Origin: Mesorhizobium sp. M00.F.Ca.ET.216.01.1.1
Lineage (GTDB): Bacteria; Pseudomonadota; Alphaproteobacteria; Rhizobiales; Rhizobiaceae
Direction: 5' to 3'
Assembly: GCF_004010325.2 (NCBI RefSeq)
Contig: NZ_SADR02000009.1
Location: 1 to 64,000, forward strand
DNA: 64,000 nucleotides
Below, one piece after another: positions 1-10,651 of the stretch. Under the pieces are notes generated by a model, which was not told the origin of the DNA, did not search any database, and saw only the letters and a list, made by a program, of their open reading frames with translations. Position 1 is the first letter of the stretch; each line of letters starts with the position of its first letter. Both the position numbers and the translations under genes were made by a program.

Positions 1-895
1 AGATCGCCGCCATCGCCTATCCCAACAAGGCGGTGATCTACGACCTGTTGTTCCGCGCCGCCTCGGAAGCCATGCTCACCATCGCCGCCGATCCAAAACA
101 TCTCGGCGCCCGCATCGGCATCACCGCCGTCCTCCATACGTGGGGCTCGGCGATGACCCATCATCCGCATGTCCACATGATCGTGCCGGGTGGCGGCATC
201 GCGCTCGATGGTGAGCGTTGGGTGTCCTGCCGGCCCGGCTTCTTCCTGCCCGTGCGCGTGCCGTCGAAGTTGTTCCGACGGCTCTTGCTGTCGAAGCTCA
301 CTGAGGCCCATGCTGCCGGGCAGCTGCAGTTCTTCGGCGATCATGCGGGCTTAAGCGAGCCTCGCGCCTTCGCTAAATTCCTGGCACCGCTCAAGAAGAA
401 GAACTGGTTCGTCTATGCCAAGCCGCCCTTCGCCGGACCCGAGGCGGTGCTGGCCTACCTGTCGCGCTATACCCACCGCGTCGCCATCTCCAACAGCCGG
501 CTGATCGCGCTCAACGAGGCGGGCGTCACATTCCGCGTCAAGGATTATCGTCGCAACGGGGAGGAGCGCTACCGGACCATGACGCTCGAGCCGGCCGAGT
601 TCATCCGCCGCTCCATGTCCTGCCCAAGGGCTTCCACCGCATCCGCCACTATGGGCTGCTTGCCAGCGCGCACGCCAAGACCAACATCGCGCGCGCTCGC
701 GAGCTTCTCGCCGCGCCCCAGCCCAAGGCCGAATCCGGCGGATCCGATAGCGCCGATGCGCCCGCTCCAACCGACTGGCGGCCGCCGTGTCCATGCTGCG
801 GCGGGCGCATGATCATCATCGAGATCTTCGAGCGCGGCAACGACCCCCGAGCACCGCCATCTTCGGGCTCTTCAAGCGGAGCCCCAACGCCATGA
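1..895 (+). pseudogene. IS91-family transposase remnant, 5' truncated by window edge and frameshifted
   Basis: The reading frame is already open at base 3 and continues as an IS91/IS801-type rolling-circle (Y2-type) transposase, with the family-typical stretches MTHHPHVHMIVPGGG and LAYLSRYTHRVAISN. It runs in one frame to about base 611. The family sequence then resumes in another frame from base 611 (LHVLPKGFHRIRHYGLLA) to a stop at 893-895. About 7 bases, or a similar number not divisible by three, therefore seem to be missing near 611, which inactivates the gene. The second frame ends with a Cys-rich segment (CPCCGGRM). The start lies outside the window. Loss of function is an inference from the broken frame. 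The family assignment is from recognisable motifs. Confidence 0.85.
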
Positions 896-1346
896 CGACC
901 CACCATCACCGCGCATCATCCCTGCCGAGAGACCTCATCGTCGCCGGATGGGCGGCTTCGTGCGCCGGCGCCCGCCAACACGAACCTCACAGCTCGCCAC
1001 GCCGAAATCGCCCGTCCGGCAACCACAACGCCCCGGCATGCGCCGCATCCGCAAGGCTGGATCCGTCGTCAACAGCGTCATTCCCTTCCGCCAGCCGCAT
1101 CACTTCGACCACAACACACCAAGCACAAACGCTAAATCCCCATAGTGCCGGAACCGAGCCTCCATCCCGCGGGTTCCTTCCCTGGAGGCTTTCGGGCGCC
1201 GGCCCCGGCGCCAGGCCAACACGTGGATGGCCGGCATCCGAAACCCATCACAATTTGCGAAGTAACTAAGCGGCGCTGTCGCGTCCGCTTTGACGCAGAC
1301 TCCGGAAGTGTCGTTCCAGCTCCCCCAAAAAAATCGGAGCACGATC
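896..1346. other. Non-coding stretch, probably the 3' part of the IS91-type element
   Basis: No convincing gene is seen. The stretch holds a perfect 18-base GC palindrome at 1195-1212 (arms GGCGCCGG and CCGGCGCC, two-base centre). It also holds a looser inverted repeat CCTCCA/TGGAGG at 1159-1164 and 1183-1188. IS91-family elements carry hairpins near their termini, so this could be the element end, but the exact boundary cannot be set from one copy. Confidence 0.35.
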
Positions 1347-1586
1347 ATGCGATATGAACTCAGCACCTACGAATGGAGCGTCATCAGACCGATGCTCCCG
1401 AACAAGCCACGCAGCGTTCCCCGCGTCGACGACCGCCGTATCCTCAACGGCATCTTCTGGGTCTTGCGATCAGGTGCGCCGTGGCGCGATCTGCCGGAGA
1501 GCTTCGGTCCTCATACCACCTGCTACAATCGCTTCGTTCGTTGGCGCCGGGCTGGCGTGAAGCGGTATCACGCTGAATTACAGTAA
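1347..1586 (+). pseudogene. IS5-family transposase, N-terminal fragment
   Basis: Starting from ATG at 1347, the first ~70 residues read as the N-terminus of an IS5-family transposase (YEWSVIRPMLPNKPR, VDDRRILNGIFWVLRSGAPW, RDLPESFGPHTTCYNRF). After RRAGV, near base 1557, family similarity stops and the frame ends at 1586 in unrelated sequence. The DDE catalytic core that should follow is absent. This is a truncated, non-functional copy joined to foreign sequence. No matching terminal inverted repeats were identified. Confidence 0.8.
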
Positions 1587-1693
1587 GAAAATGCATTCCG
1601 AGAAAAGTTTCTGGATGCGAAGCCAACGACAATCTTCAACTTGGTGCGTATAGAATCGCGCATTGTGAATGCGTAGTTGAGGAGCCCCCCGAA

Positions 1694-1996
1694 ATGAACG
1701 CAAAGCTCAAAAGCGAAGCCCGACGCAAGATAATCCTTGATGGATACGTTAATAACGAACCGCTGAAAGATATTGCTGCCAAGATCGGATGCTCACTGGC
1801 GAGTTTAAAAGTCAGCGCCAGTAAACTTGGTTGCACTCGAAGCCCGAAGGAGGCGGCGGAATTTCGGCGTGGTTTTCATATCCCGGAACACAAACGGGAA
1901 GATTACCACCGATTGATGATCGCTGGCCAGTATAAAGCTCGCGAGTGCGCGCAAATTTTGGGACTCTTAACAGTGCAATCATCAGGCGCCGAGTAA
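1694..1996 (+). CDS. Small hypothetical protein with HTH-like segment
   Basis: This 100-residue protein is not assigned to a named family. Residues about 18-45 (NNEPLKDIAAKIGCSLASLK) look like a helix-turn-helix of the kind found in small rhizobial regulators. A second helical repeat (ARECAQILGLL) follows near residue 82. A GGAG ribosome-binding sequence precedes the ATG at about the right distance. It lies alone between IS remnants and its last ~10 residues look arbitrary, so the C-terminus may have been altered by rearrangement. It may be an accessory DNA-binding protein; function is unknown. Confidence 0.5.
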   Translation: MNAKLKSEARRKIILDGYVNNEPLKDIAAKIGCSLASLKVSASKLGCTRSPKEAAEFRRGFHIPEHKREDYHRLMIAGQYKARECAQILGLLTVQSSGAE

Positions 1997-2114
1997 ACTG
2001 ATTACAATACACTCCGGACGATATTGTCACTTAAGCATTCCATTCGCCTCAGTGGTTCATCAGTAAAAAGCCCGCCGCAAAGCACGGGCAGCGGGCCCTG
2101 AAAGGTTCGCACAG

Positions 2115-2345
2115 ATGCTGCGTCGGCGTTTCAATCGCACCTGCCTCAGTCCTCACGATCTGGATATTTGCGAACGCGTGTTCGATCAGGTCTGCGCGGA
2201 TGAACAGCTCGACCCTTTGGATCCGGACACCGAAATTTTGGCGGTGATGGTTGTGGCCATTTTTCGAAATGCTCACACCAGCGAGCGCGAACTGCTGGAG
2301 GCGGTCAGGTCTCGTCGGCAAAAGGTCGCGGGAACCGCGCATTAG
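2115..2345 (+). CDS. Small conserved-looking hypothetical protein
   Basis: A 76-residue, Asp/Glu/Arg-rich soluble protein. The central part (HDLDICERVFDQVCADEQL) and the following segment with ILAVMVVAIF resemble short uncharacterised proteins that are frequent in Rhizobiales genomes, where an acidic N-terminal helix is followed by a hydrophobic helix and a basic tail. No signal peptide or known domain is visible, and there is no strong ribosome-binding site. It sits alone in the IS-remnant region, just upstream of a palindromic repeat. Function is unknown; it could be a spurious frame, but codon use and composition look gene-like. Confidence 0.5.
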   Translation: MLRRRFNRTCLSPHDLDICERVFDQVCADEQLDPLDPDTEILAVMVVAIFRNAHTSERELLEAVRSRRQKVAGTAH

Positions 2346-2406
2346 TGCATGTCGCTCGAAAGTGCGCAGCGGTTTTGGGACAACGACATACATAAAAGCA
2401 ATAACC

Positions 2407-2448
2407 TAAAGCGCGTCGCATGAATCCGTTCAGTCGCGACGCGCTTTA
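2407..2448. repeat. Rhizobial intergenic palindrome (AAAGCGCGTCGC type)
   Basis: Perfect 13-base arms, TAAAGCGCGTCGC at 2407-2419 and its reverse complement at 2436-2448, enclose a 16-base loop containing ATGAATCCGTTCA. I recognise this as a dispersed intergenic palindrome common in Mesorhizobium and related genomes. It abuts the decayed integrase remnant at 2453-2766. Confidence 0.75.
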
Positions 2449-2452
2449 GCTA

Positions 2453-2766
2453 AGGCCTCGGTCTTGAAAACCGGCGTGGGCGCAACGCTGGCGGTGACGA
2501 GGATGTCGCGGTCGTGGGCAGGGTAGTCCACATCCGGCAGCCCCTCATAGGCTCTTGAAGATAGCGTACAGACAGCGGCCAGTATTCATGGCGAGTGCCT
2601 CGTGCGGCCTTTCGGTATTGAATTCGCTTGCGAAAGTGTCAAGGCGGGTCTGCTGCTGCAGGCCATTCATGCCGGGCGGTCGGGTCGTTTCCCTCTCGAG
2701 CGTCAGATGCATGCGCTTGTGGCGGCCGTTCTGCTGAGGATAGCCTGGCTTGATGTGGCTGCGCGC
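2453..2766 (-). pseudogene. IS481-type integrase-core remnant
   Basis: Reading the minus strand from about 2766, the translation gives IKPGYPQQNGRHKRMHLTLE, then PPGMNGLQQQTRLDTF, then EFNTERPHEALAMN. This is the conserved end of an rve integrase core of IS481-type transposases. A TGA at 2545-2547 interrupts that frame. The family sequence continues in another frame as RAYEGLPDVDYPAHDRDILV, showing a frameshift between about 2550 and 2580. Only the C-terminal third of the catalytic domain remains, so it cannot be active. Long open frames here on the other strand are artefacts. Confidence 0.75.
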
Positions 2767-2784
2767 TTATGAGCCCATAAGGAA

Positions 2785-3546
2785 TCAGGCATCAAGCCGC
2801 TTCCGCTCCGAGATCGCCTTATGCAAATGCACCATCATGGCGGCGGCAAACAGCGGCGTCAGCAGGTTGAGCAGCGGTACGGCGAGGAAGGCGGCAATAA
2901 CCAGCCCGGCGAGAAACACAGTGACAGAATGGTCCTTGCGCAACGCCTTGGCTTCGGCCTCCGGGCGAAAGCGCATGGCGGCGAATTCGAAGAACTCGCG
3001 CCCGAGCAAGTAGCCGTTGACGATGAAGAAGGCGGCGATGTTGATGCCCGGCACTAGCAGAAGCAGCAAGGCGACGATGTTGCCGAGGATGACGACGCCG
3101 AAGAATCTTGTCGCCAGCACCAGCGAGCGCAGCGCCGGCACGGCGCGGCCGGGCGGGTCGCCGGGAAAGTCGGTGCGCTCGACCGCCTCGGCGACATCGT
3201 CGAGGAACAGGCCGGCGACGATCGCCGTCACCGGCGCGACAAACAGTGCCAGTCCCAGCGCAAGACCTACACTGGCGACGATTGCGCCGAGCCACCCGGC
3301 CCAGAACGGCAGGCCAGGCAGCAGCGCATCGATCGACGGCAAGGCCAGCCATTCGAACAGGCTGCGGATCGCGAACCAGAGCGCCGCCAATGCGAGCAGG
3401 GTCAGCCCAAGCGTCTTCAGGAACACCGAGCGGAATTCGGGCGAGAACAGCCGGCTTGCGGCGGCGCGGGCGGCGTCGAGTATCACGGCGTTTCCAAACC
3501 CTAAGCGTGAGACATCTCCGAAATAGGCGGAGACAGGATTGGCCAC
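2785..3546 (-). CDS. EI24-domain (CysZ-like) membrane protein
   Basis: A 253-residue inner-membrane protein with the EI24 fold shared with the sulfate-uptake protein CysZ. There are about five or six hydrophobic segments (near residues 45-65, 85-115, 142-172 and 210-245), an amphipathic N-terminus, and the family-typical PGINIAAFFIVNGYLLGREF. The length equals that of Escherichia coli CysZ. The GTG start is supported by a GAGGTAGG ribosome-binding site. That site lies in the last codons of the upstream EamA transporter gene, only nine bases away, so the two are probably co-transcribed. Sulfate transport is a family-based guess, as no sulfur genes are adjacent. Confidence 0.8.
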   Translation of the reverse strand: MANPVSAYFGDVSRLGFGNAVILDAARAAASRLFSPEFRSVFLKTLGLTLLALAALWFAIRSLFEWLALPSIDALLPGLPFWAGWLGAIVASVGLALGLALFVAPVTAIVAGLFLDDVAEAVERTDFPGDPPGRAVPALRSLVLATRFFGVVILGNIVALLLLLVPGINIAAFFIVNGYLLGREFFEFAAMRFRPEAEAKALRKDHSVTVFLAGLVIAAFLAVPLLNLLTPLFAAAMMVHLHKAISERKRLDA

Positions 3547-3555
3547 AAGCGCGAC

Positions 3556-4440
3556 CTACCTCGCAAGCGTCACCTGGCGGGCGGGAATGGTCATCGCCGC
3601 CACGCCGGCAACGACAAGGGCCATTCCCCACCACGCCGTCGGACCAAGACTTTCGCCAAGGAATACGGCGCCGATGCCGACGCCGATCGGCACGCGCAGA
3701 TAGGCCTGCGAGGTGGTGCCGACCGAACCCAGCGTATGGATGAGACGGAAATAGATGCAAAAAGCCAGAGCGGTCGAAAAAACCGAAAGCCCAAGCAGGG
3801 CAAGGATCGAACTTGTCGATGGCGCCAGCGTCCAGGGCCGGTTGAACGCGAGGCTGAGCGGCACCAGCATCGCTGCGCCGCAAAGCATCGAACCGGCGGC
3901 CGGGATCATCGGATCGAGGCCCTTGAAGCCGCGACCGAAAATGGCCGCGCCTGCATAGCAGATCGTCGCCGCGACGACGGCAAGCTGCGCCAGCAATTGG
4001 TGACCAAGACCGCCAAGCGCCTGGGTGCCGATGATGAGGCATATTCCTGACATGCCCGCGCCGACGCCGAACAGTTTGCGCAGGGTCACCGGCTCGTGGC
4101 GTGTGATGAGCGCGGCCAGCAGGAAGGTGAAGATCGGCGAGGTGGCATTCAGGATCGTCGCCAGGCCGGCATCCAGCGAGCGCTCGGCCGAGGCGATCAG
4201 CGTGAACGGAACAACGCTGTTGAGGCATGCCTGGAACGCGAAACGGCGCCAGTTGGCAGCATCGATCGGCAGGGCCAGGCCACGCCAGCGAATGAGGGCG
4301 AAAAGAATTCCGCCCGCAATCAAGGTTCGGGCGGCGATCAGCGTTACCGGCGGGATCGTCTCGACGCCGATCTTGATGAAGGTGTAGGAAGCGCCCCAGA
4401 GCAGCGCCAGCGCAACGAGGAGCACCAGCTCGGTCTTCAT
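3556..4440 (-). CDS. EamA/DMT-family transporter
   Basis: An integral membrane protein with ten predicted helices in two EamA repeats of the drug/metabolite transporter superfamily. Typical marks are the N-terminal LLWGASYTFIKIGVETIPP and the second-repeat start near ATICYAGAAIFGRGF, and it ends in a short cytoplasmic tail. The chosen start (ATG at 4440, MKTELVLLVALALLWG) gives 294 residues, normal for the family. An in-frame ATG at 4458 would add six residues. The substrate is unknown; family members export amino acids, nucleosides or small metabolites. It is followed nine bases later by the CysZ-like gene, and is divergent from the PfkB kinase. Confidence 0.85.
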   Translation of the reverse strand: MKTELVLLVALALLWGASYTFIKIGVETIPPVTLIAARTLIAGGILFALIRWRGLALPIDAANWRRFAFQACLNSVVPFTLIASAERSLDAGLATILNATSPIFTFLLAALITRHEPVTLRKLFGVGAGMSGICLIIGTQALGGLGHQLLAQLAVVAATICYAGAAIFGRGFKGLDPMIPAAGSMLCGAAMLVPLSLAFNRPWTLAPSTSSILALLGLSVFSTALAFCIYFRLIHTLGSVGTTSQAYLRVPIGVGIGAVFLGESLGPTAWWGMALVVAGVAAMTIPARQVTLAR

Positions 4441-4556
4441 GTCGGTTCTTGTGGGCATGGCCGGCTGGCACCTTCGGGGACATTGATCGGCTACCACCTT
4501 TGTAGGTAAGCCACGCAAGATATGTTTCGATCGCGACCTAATGGTATCTGACAGAA

Positions 4557-4600
4557 TGTCGTGCGGTATGCGCCAGGCTGTTGTGCGGTGTGCGCCAGAC
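4557..4600. repeat. Two tandem 22-base direct repeats in the divergent promoter region
   Basis: The unit TGTCGTGCGGTATGCGCCAG plus two bases (4557-4578) is followed immediately by a second copy at 4579-4600 with three mismatches. It lies between the divergent EamA transporter and PfkB kinase genes, about 100 bases before the kinase start. Repeats of about two helical turns placed there could bind a regulator, or may be a replication-slippage duplication. Confidence 0.6.
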
Positions 4601-4702
4601 CTGTTTTGCTGATCCCGCTCTAGGCAAAGCCGCTCCAAATCGCTAGACCGGCGCCCGGCCGGCATGGCAGAAAGCCGGCACGGTTTTGAGGCGGAGACAT
4701 TG

Positions 4703-5695
4703 ATGCCGGATTATGACGTGCTTTGCATCGGCAATGCCATTGTCGACATCATCGCCCAGTGCGACGAGGGGTTTCTCCAGACCAACGGCATCATCAAGGG
4801 CGCGATGAACCTCATCGACACAAGGCGCGCCGAGCTGCTCTACAGCCGCATGGGGCCGGCGATCGAGGCTTCGGGCGGCAGCGCCGGCAACACCGCGGCG
4901 GGCGTCGCCAGCTTCGGCGGACGCGCCGCCTTCTTCGGCAAGGTCTCGAACGACCCGCTAGGCGCAATCTACACCCATGACATCCACGCCCAGGGCGTTG
5001 CCTTCGACTCCAAGCCGCTGCAGGGCGAGCCGCCGACGGCGCGCTCGATGATCTTTGTCACCCCGGACGGCGAGCGCTCGATGAACACCTATCTCGGCGC
5101 CTGCATCGAGCTCGGTCCGGAGGACGTCGAGGCAGACAAGGCCTCCGGCGCCGCGGTCACCTATTTCGAGGGCTATCTGTGGGACCCGCCGCGCGCCAAG
5201 GAAGCAATCCGGCAGACGGCCAGGCTCGCGCACGCCGCCGGGCGCGAAGTGTCGATGACCCTGTCGGACTCGTTCTGCGTCGACCGCTATCGCGACGAGT
5301 TCCTCGACCTGATGCGTTCGGGCACCGTCGACATCGTCTTTGCCAACACCCACGAGATCAAGTCGCTCTACCAGACCGCCTCCTTCGACGTGGCGCTGGC
5401 CCAGATCCGCAAGGACTGCAAGATTGCCGCCGTGACCCGCTCGGAAAAAGGCTCGGTCATCGTACGCGGCGACGAGACCGTCACCATCGAGGCGACGACG
5501 ATCAGGGAACTGGTCGACACGACAGGCGCCGGCGACCTCTATGCCGCGGGTTTCCTCTACGGCTATACGACCGGCCGTGACTTGCAGGCATGTGGGGATC
5601 TTGGCTCGCTGGCGGCCGGACTGGTCATCCAGCAGATCGGGCCGAGGCCACGGCAGAATCTGCGCCGCGAGGCCGAGCAGGCGGGGTTGTTGTAG
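4703..5695 (+). CDS. PfkB-family carbohydrate/adenosine kinase
   Basis: A 330-residue cytoplasmic ribokinase-like kinase that transfers phosphate from ATP to a sugar or nucleoside hydroxyl. The first PfkB signature is at residues ~58-73 (GGSAGNTAAGVASFGG). The second is at ~272-278 (DTTGAGD), whose last Asp is the catalytic base and whose GAG forms the anion hole. The overall layout resembles the adenosine kinase/sugar kinase proteins widespread in Rhizobiales. The start at 4703 (MPDYDVLCIGNAIVD) is preferred over an in-frame ATG at 4664 because a GGAG lies just upstream and the family begins here. It is monocistronic. Substrate remains open between adenosine and a sugar. Confidence 0.88.
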   Translation: MPDYDVLCIGNAIVDIIAQCDEGFLQTNGIIKGAMNLIDTRRAELLYSRMGPAIEASGGSAGNTAAGVASFGGRAAFFGKVSNDPLGAIYTHDIHAQGVAFDSKPLQGEPPTARSMIFVTPDGERSMNTYLGACIELGPEDVEADKASGAAVTYFEGYLWDPPRAKEAIRQTARLAHAAGREVSMTLSDSFCVDRYRDEFLDLMRSGTVDIVFANTHEIKSLYQTASFDVALAQIRKDCKIAAVTRSEKGSVIVRGDETVTIEATTIRELVDTTGAGDLYAAGFLYGYTTGRDLQACGDLGSLAAGLVIQQIGPRPRQNLRREAEQAGLL

Positions 5696-5933
5696 AACGG
5701 GCGCTTCTTGCCGCCAACCGTCGCGCGGCTGTCACACATCGCACCTACACGCAATCGAACGTTCCGGAGCCTCATCGCGAAAGCCGAGGGCGATCGAGCC
5801 ATTTGTGGGGGGCTTGGCAACGATGCAAGACAGAAATCGATCAGATCGCTGCATCTGCTGTAATTTCCGGCGATAGCAATTCAACAACCGGCCGCGCCTC
5901 GGGAGGAGAGCGTGCGGCCTGCAAGACAGACGC

Positions 5934-6656
5934 ATGACCAAATTTCAAAGCCCGTCAGACATGATTTCCCAGGATGCGGTTGCAAGCCTTGTCGCGGGCG
6001 CCGTGCAACGTGCGCTGGTTCAGCACGACGCCAACATGAACGCACCGACCCTGATCTCGGCCAGCAGGATTGCCGGCAGCGTTGCCGCCGCCGTCACTTT
6101 CCTTCCGCCAACGCACCAACGTGCCATCGAGGCTATCCAGGGCGAATTGGCTGGCCTGGCGTCGGAATTCGTCCATGCGCTGGCAGCCGAGGCCGCACGT
6201 CGCAGCGCGACAGCTGCCGCCGGCATAGATGAAAACCCTGCCTTGATGCCGGCAAACGACACCAGAAGACCCACCCCCCAAAACCTGCGAAATCGCGCCG
6301 ACGACCTCGAATCGATGCTGATCGAGGACTGGGCGGGGCGGGTCGCCGGTTCGACCTATCTGGAAGAGAATTTTCGCATACCGCGCTCGACGTTGCATCG
6401 CTGGCAAAGGCGCAACGAGGTTATTGCCTTGCGCAAAGGCGGCCGCAAGCATGTCTTCCCCCTGGCCCAGTTCGTCGACGGCAGGCCGGCTCCGGGAATA
6501 AGCGAGGTGCTTGCCGCGATCGCCAATCCGAGGCTTGCATGGTTCTGGCTGACCCGCCCTTCGCCCGAGCTCGACGGCCGCATCCCGATTGAAATGCTCA
6601 GGCAGGACTTGGTGCGGGACGTGGTGCCGGCCGCACGCGCGTTTTCATCGGTTTGA
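5934..6656 (+). CDS. Protein with C-terminal MbcA/ParS-type (DUF2384-like) domain, no toxin partner
   Basis: A 240-residue soluble protein. Residues ~1-120 are Ala-rich and helical with no recognised domain. Residues ~133-165 (EDWAGRVAGSTYLEENF, RIPRSTLHRWQRR) look like a DNA-binding HTH. The end (~185-235: AAIANPRLAWFWLTRPSPEL, DGRIPIEMLRQ) resembles the C-terminal domain of Xre/MbcA/ParS antitoxins that normally binds an RES toxin. No RES toxin or other toxin-like gene lies on either side: the neighbours are a PfkB kinase and a porin. It may be a solitary regulator derived from such antitoxins. The domain assignment is from motif shape only. The ATG has a weak ribosome-binding site. Confidence 0.65.
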   Translation: MTKFQSPSDMISQDAVASLVAGAVQRALVQHDANMNAPTLISASRIAGSVAAAVTFLPPTHQRAIEAIQGELAGLASEFVHALAAEAARRSATAAAGIDENPALMPANDTRRPTPQNLRNRADDLESMLIEDWAGRVAGSTYLEENFRIPRSTLHRWQRRNEVIALRKGGRKHVFPLAQFVDGRPAPGISEVLAAIANPRLAWFWLTRPSPELDGRIPIEMLRQDLVRDVVPAARAFSSV

Positions 6657-7036
6657 TTTTTTCTGGCTGAATTCAACCAATTGGCAATCGGTTGCCCTGC
6701 TGTAAATTAGCCAACCAAACATTTTCGGAAAGCAGTTATAATTGGCACTATTTCGATTCGCGCAAATATAGAGAAGCGTTTCATTTGTACAAGTTGTGCA
6801 GTTTGTGCAGTACTGTTCGAAGATTGCGTGATATTTACGCAACAATACTTATATAAGACTCTGAAAATCAATTTTTCGCCACGATCTCTGTTGAACGCGG
6901 CCACCGCATGGGTCATGTCGAGTTCGAAGAAGCGGCGCGCTGCGCATCTTTTTCAACAGTGGGGACGGGGCGGCAATGCTTGCCCTTCAGCAAAGATATC
7001 AAACCCGTTTTTAACTTTTGTCTGGAGACACAGAAA
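6657..7036. promoter_or_regulatory. AT-rich porin upstream region with a 9-base tandem repeat
   Basis: This 380-base gap is clearly more AT-rich than its surroundings and probably holds the porin promoter and a long leader. Two perfect adjacent copies of TTGTGCAGT lie at 6794-6802 and 6803-6811, about 230 bases before the porin start. A GGAG at 7024-7027 serves as the porin ribosome-binding site. A frame open from 6908 into the porin adds an unlikely N-terminus and is not taken as coding. No exact -35/-10 pair is assigned. Confidence 0.45.
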
Positions 7037-8161
7037 ATGAACATCAAGAGGCTTCTTCTCGGCTCCGCTGCGGCCCTGGTCGCGGTCACCGGCGCGCGTG
7101 CTGCCGACGCGGTCGTCGTCGCCGAGCCGGAACCGGCCGAATACGTCAAGATCTGCGACGTCTACGGCGCTGGCTACTTCTATATCCCCGGCACCGAAAC
7201 CTGCCTGCGCATCGGCGGCTATGTCCGTTATGACATCGGCGCTGGCGATATTGGCTCGTTCGACGGTGCCAAAGCAACCGACCGTCAGGACGGCGATGTC
7301 CAGGACACTTGGAAGAAGAACGCCCGCTTCACCTTCAAGACCTGGACCGGCCAGGAAACCGAGCTCGGCACTTTGAAGACCTACACTGAAATGCGCTTTA
7401 ACTTCGGCAACACCGCAACCAGTAATGCTGCCTTCGACAAGGGCGTCTCGGTGAAATTCGCCTGGATCCAGCTCGGTGGTCTCCGCGTCGGTAAGGACGA
7501 ATCGGCCTTCGATACGTTTATCGGCTACGCCGGCAACGTCATCCAGGATACGCTGGTTCCCTACGGCGATTTCGACACCAACGTCGTCCAGTACTACTTC
7601 GACGCCGGCAACGGCTTCTCGGCCGTGGTTTCGTTGGAAGAAGGCTCGGGCGAAATCGGCACGATCGACAGCTATGTTCCGCATGTCGTCGGCGGCGTGA
7701 AGTACACGCAGGGCTGGGGTGCGATCACCGGCGTCGTTGCTTATGACAGCAACTACGAAGAGGTGGCCGGCAAGGTTCGCTTGGACGTCAAGCCCATGGA
7801 CAACCTGTCACTGTTCATCATGGGCGGCTACGGCACCGACGACAACCTCACGGATGACGCCGGCAACATCATCGACGCCCACGGCCGCGGCTTCTACAAG
7901 CAGTGGAGTGGCAACTGGGCAGTCTGGGGTGGTGGCACCTACACCATCAACGAGAAGACCTCCTTCAACGCCCAGCTCTCCTATGACGAAGGCAAGAACT
8001 TCGGCGTTGCAGCAAACATCGCCTATGAAATCGTTAAAGGTCTCAAAGCCACGGCCGAAGTCGACTACTTGCATCTTGGCGAAGATACTGTCACCAACTT
8101 TACCAAAGCCGACAAGGAAAACAGCATCGGCGGCATTCTCCGCTTTCAGCGCTCGTTCTGA
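7037..8161 (+). CDS. Porin_2-family outer-membrane porin
   Basis: A 374-residue trimeric beta-barrel porin of the Rhizobiales Omp2b/RopA type, allowing diffusion of small solutes through the outer membrane. The start at 7037 gives a clean signal peptide (MNIKRLLLGSAAALVAVTG, cleavage after ARA near residue 22). The mature N-terminus has the family Cys pair in KICDVYGAGYFYIPGTETC followed by LRIGGYVRYD. Alternating beta-strand patterns rich in Gly, Tyr and Asp run through the rest. The protein ends in Phe (RFQRSF), the outer-membrane assembly signal. It is preceded by a long AT-rich leader and followed by a hairpin. Porins of this family are usually multicopy and strongly expressed. Confidence 0.95.
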   Translation: MNIKRLLLGSAAALVAVTGARAADAVVVAEPEPAEYVKICDVYGAGYFYIPGTETCLRIGGYVRYDIGAGDIGSFDGAKATDRQDGDVQDTWKKNARFTFKTWTGQETELGTLKTYTEMRFNFGNTATSNAAFDKGVSVKFAWIQLGGLRVGKDESAFDTFIGYAGNVIQDTLVPYGDFDTNVVQYYFDAGNGFSAVVSLEEGSGEIGTIDSYVPHVVGGVKYTQGWGAITGVVAYDSNYEEVAGKVRLDVKPMDNLSLFIMGGYGTDDNLTDDAGNIIDAHGRGFYKQWSGNWAVWGGGTYTINEKTSFNAQLSYDEGKNFGVAANIAYEIVKGLKATAEVDYLHLGEDTVTNFTKADKENSIGGILRFQRSF

Positions 8162-8184
8162 TAGTTCGAGTAATAGCATAAAAG

Positions 8185-8212
8185 ACGGCCCGCAGCGAAA
8201 ATTGGGGGCCGT
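8185..8212. terminator. Probable bidirectional terminator between porin and maeB
   Basis: A seven-base stem, ACGGCCC at 8185-8191 and GGGCCGT at 8206-8212, lies in the 69-base gap between the convergent porin and maeB genes. It is flanked by AAAAG on the left and a short TTTC on the right. The U-runs are short, so termination in each direction is plausible but not certain. Confidence 0.6.
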
Positions 8213-8230
8213 TTCACTGCGGAGGGTTCC

Positions 8231-10510
<2,280 letters not shown>

Positions 10511-10651
10511 GATGCCTTGATTTCCTCGCCCATGCGGCACCTCGTTGTGACGGGTGCAGTGCTTTCTTTTGTGGAACGTTCGGGATTAAGGCTACACTTC
10601 GCCGCTGTAAACCGCCAAGCAGATGGCTTGGAAATTTTCGGAAGCAGTTTC

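Noticed and set aside
5934..6656. Complete toxin-antitoxin module around the MbcA/ParS-like gene
   Set aside because: No toxin-like frame is present on either side or strand, so only a solitary domain-bearing protein is reported.
6908..7036. 43-residue N-terminal extension of the porin
   Set aside because: It would bury the signal peptide, and the ATG at 7037 has its own ribosome-binding site.
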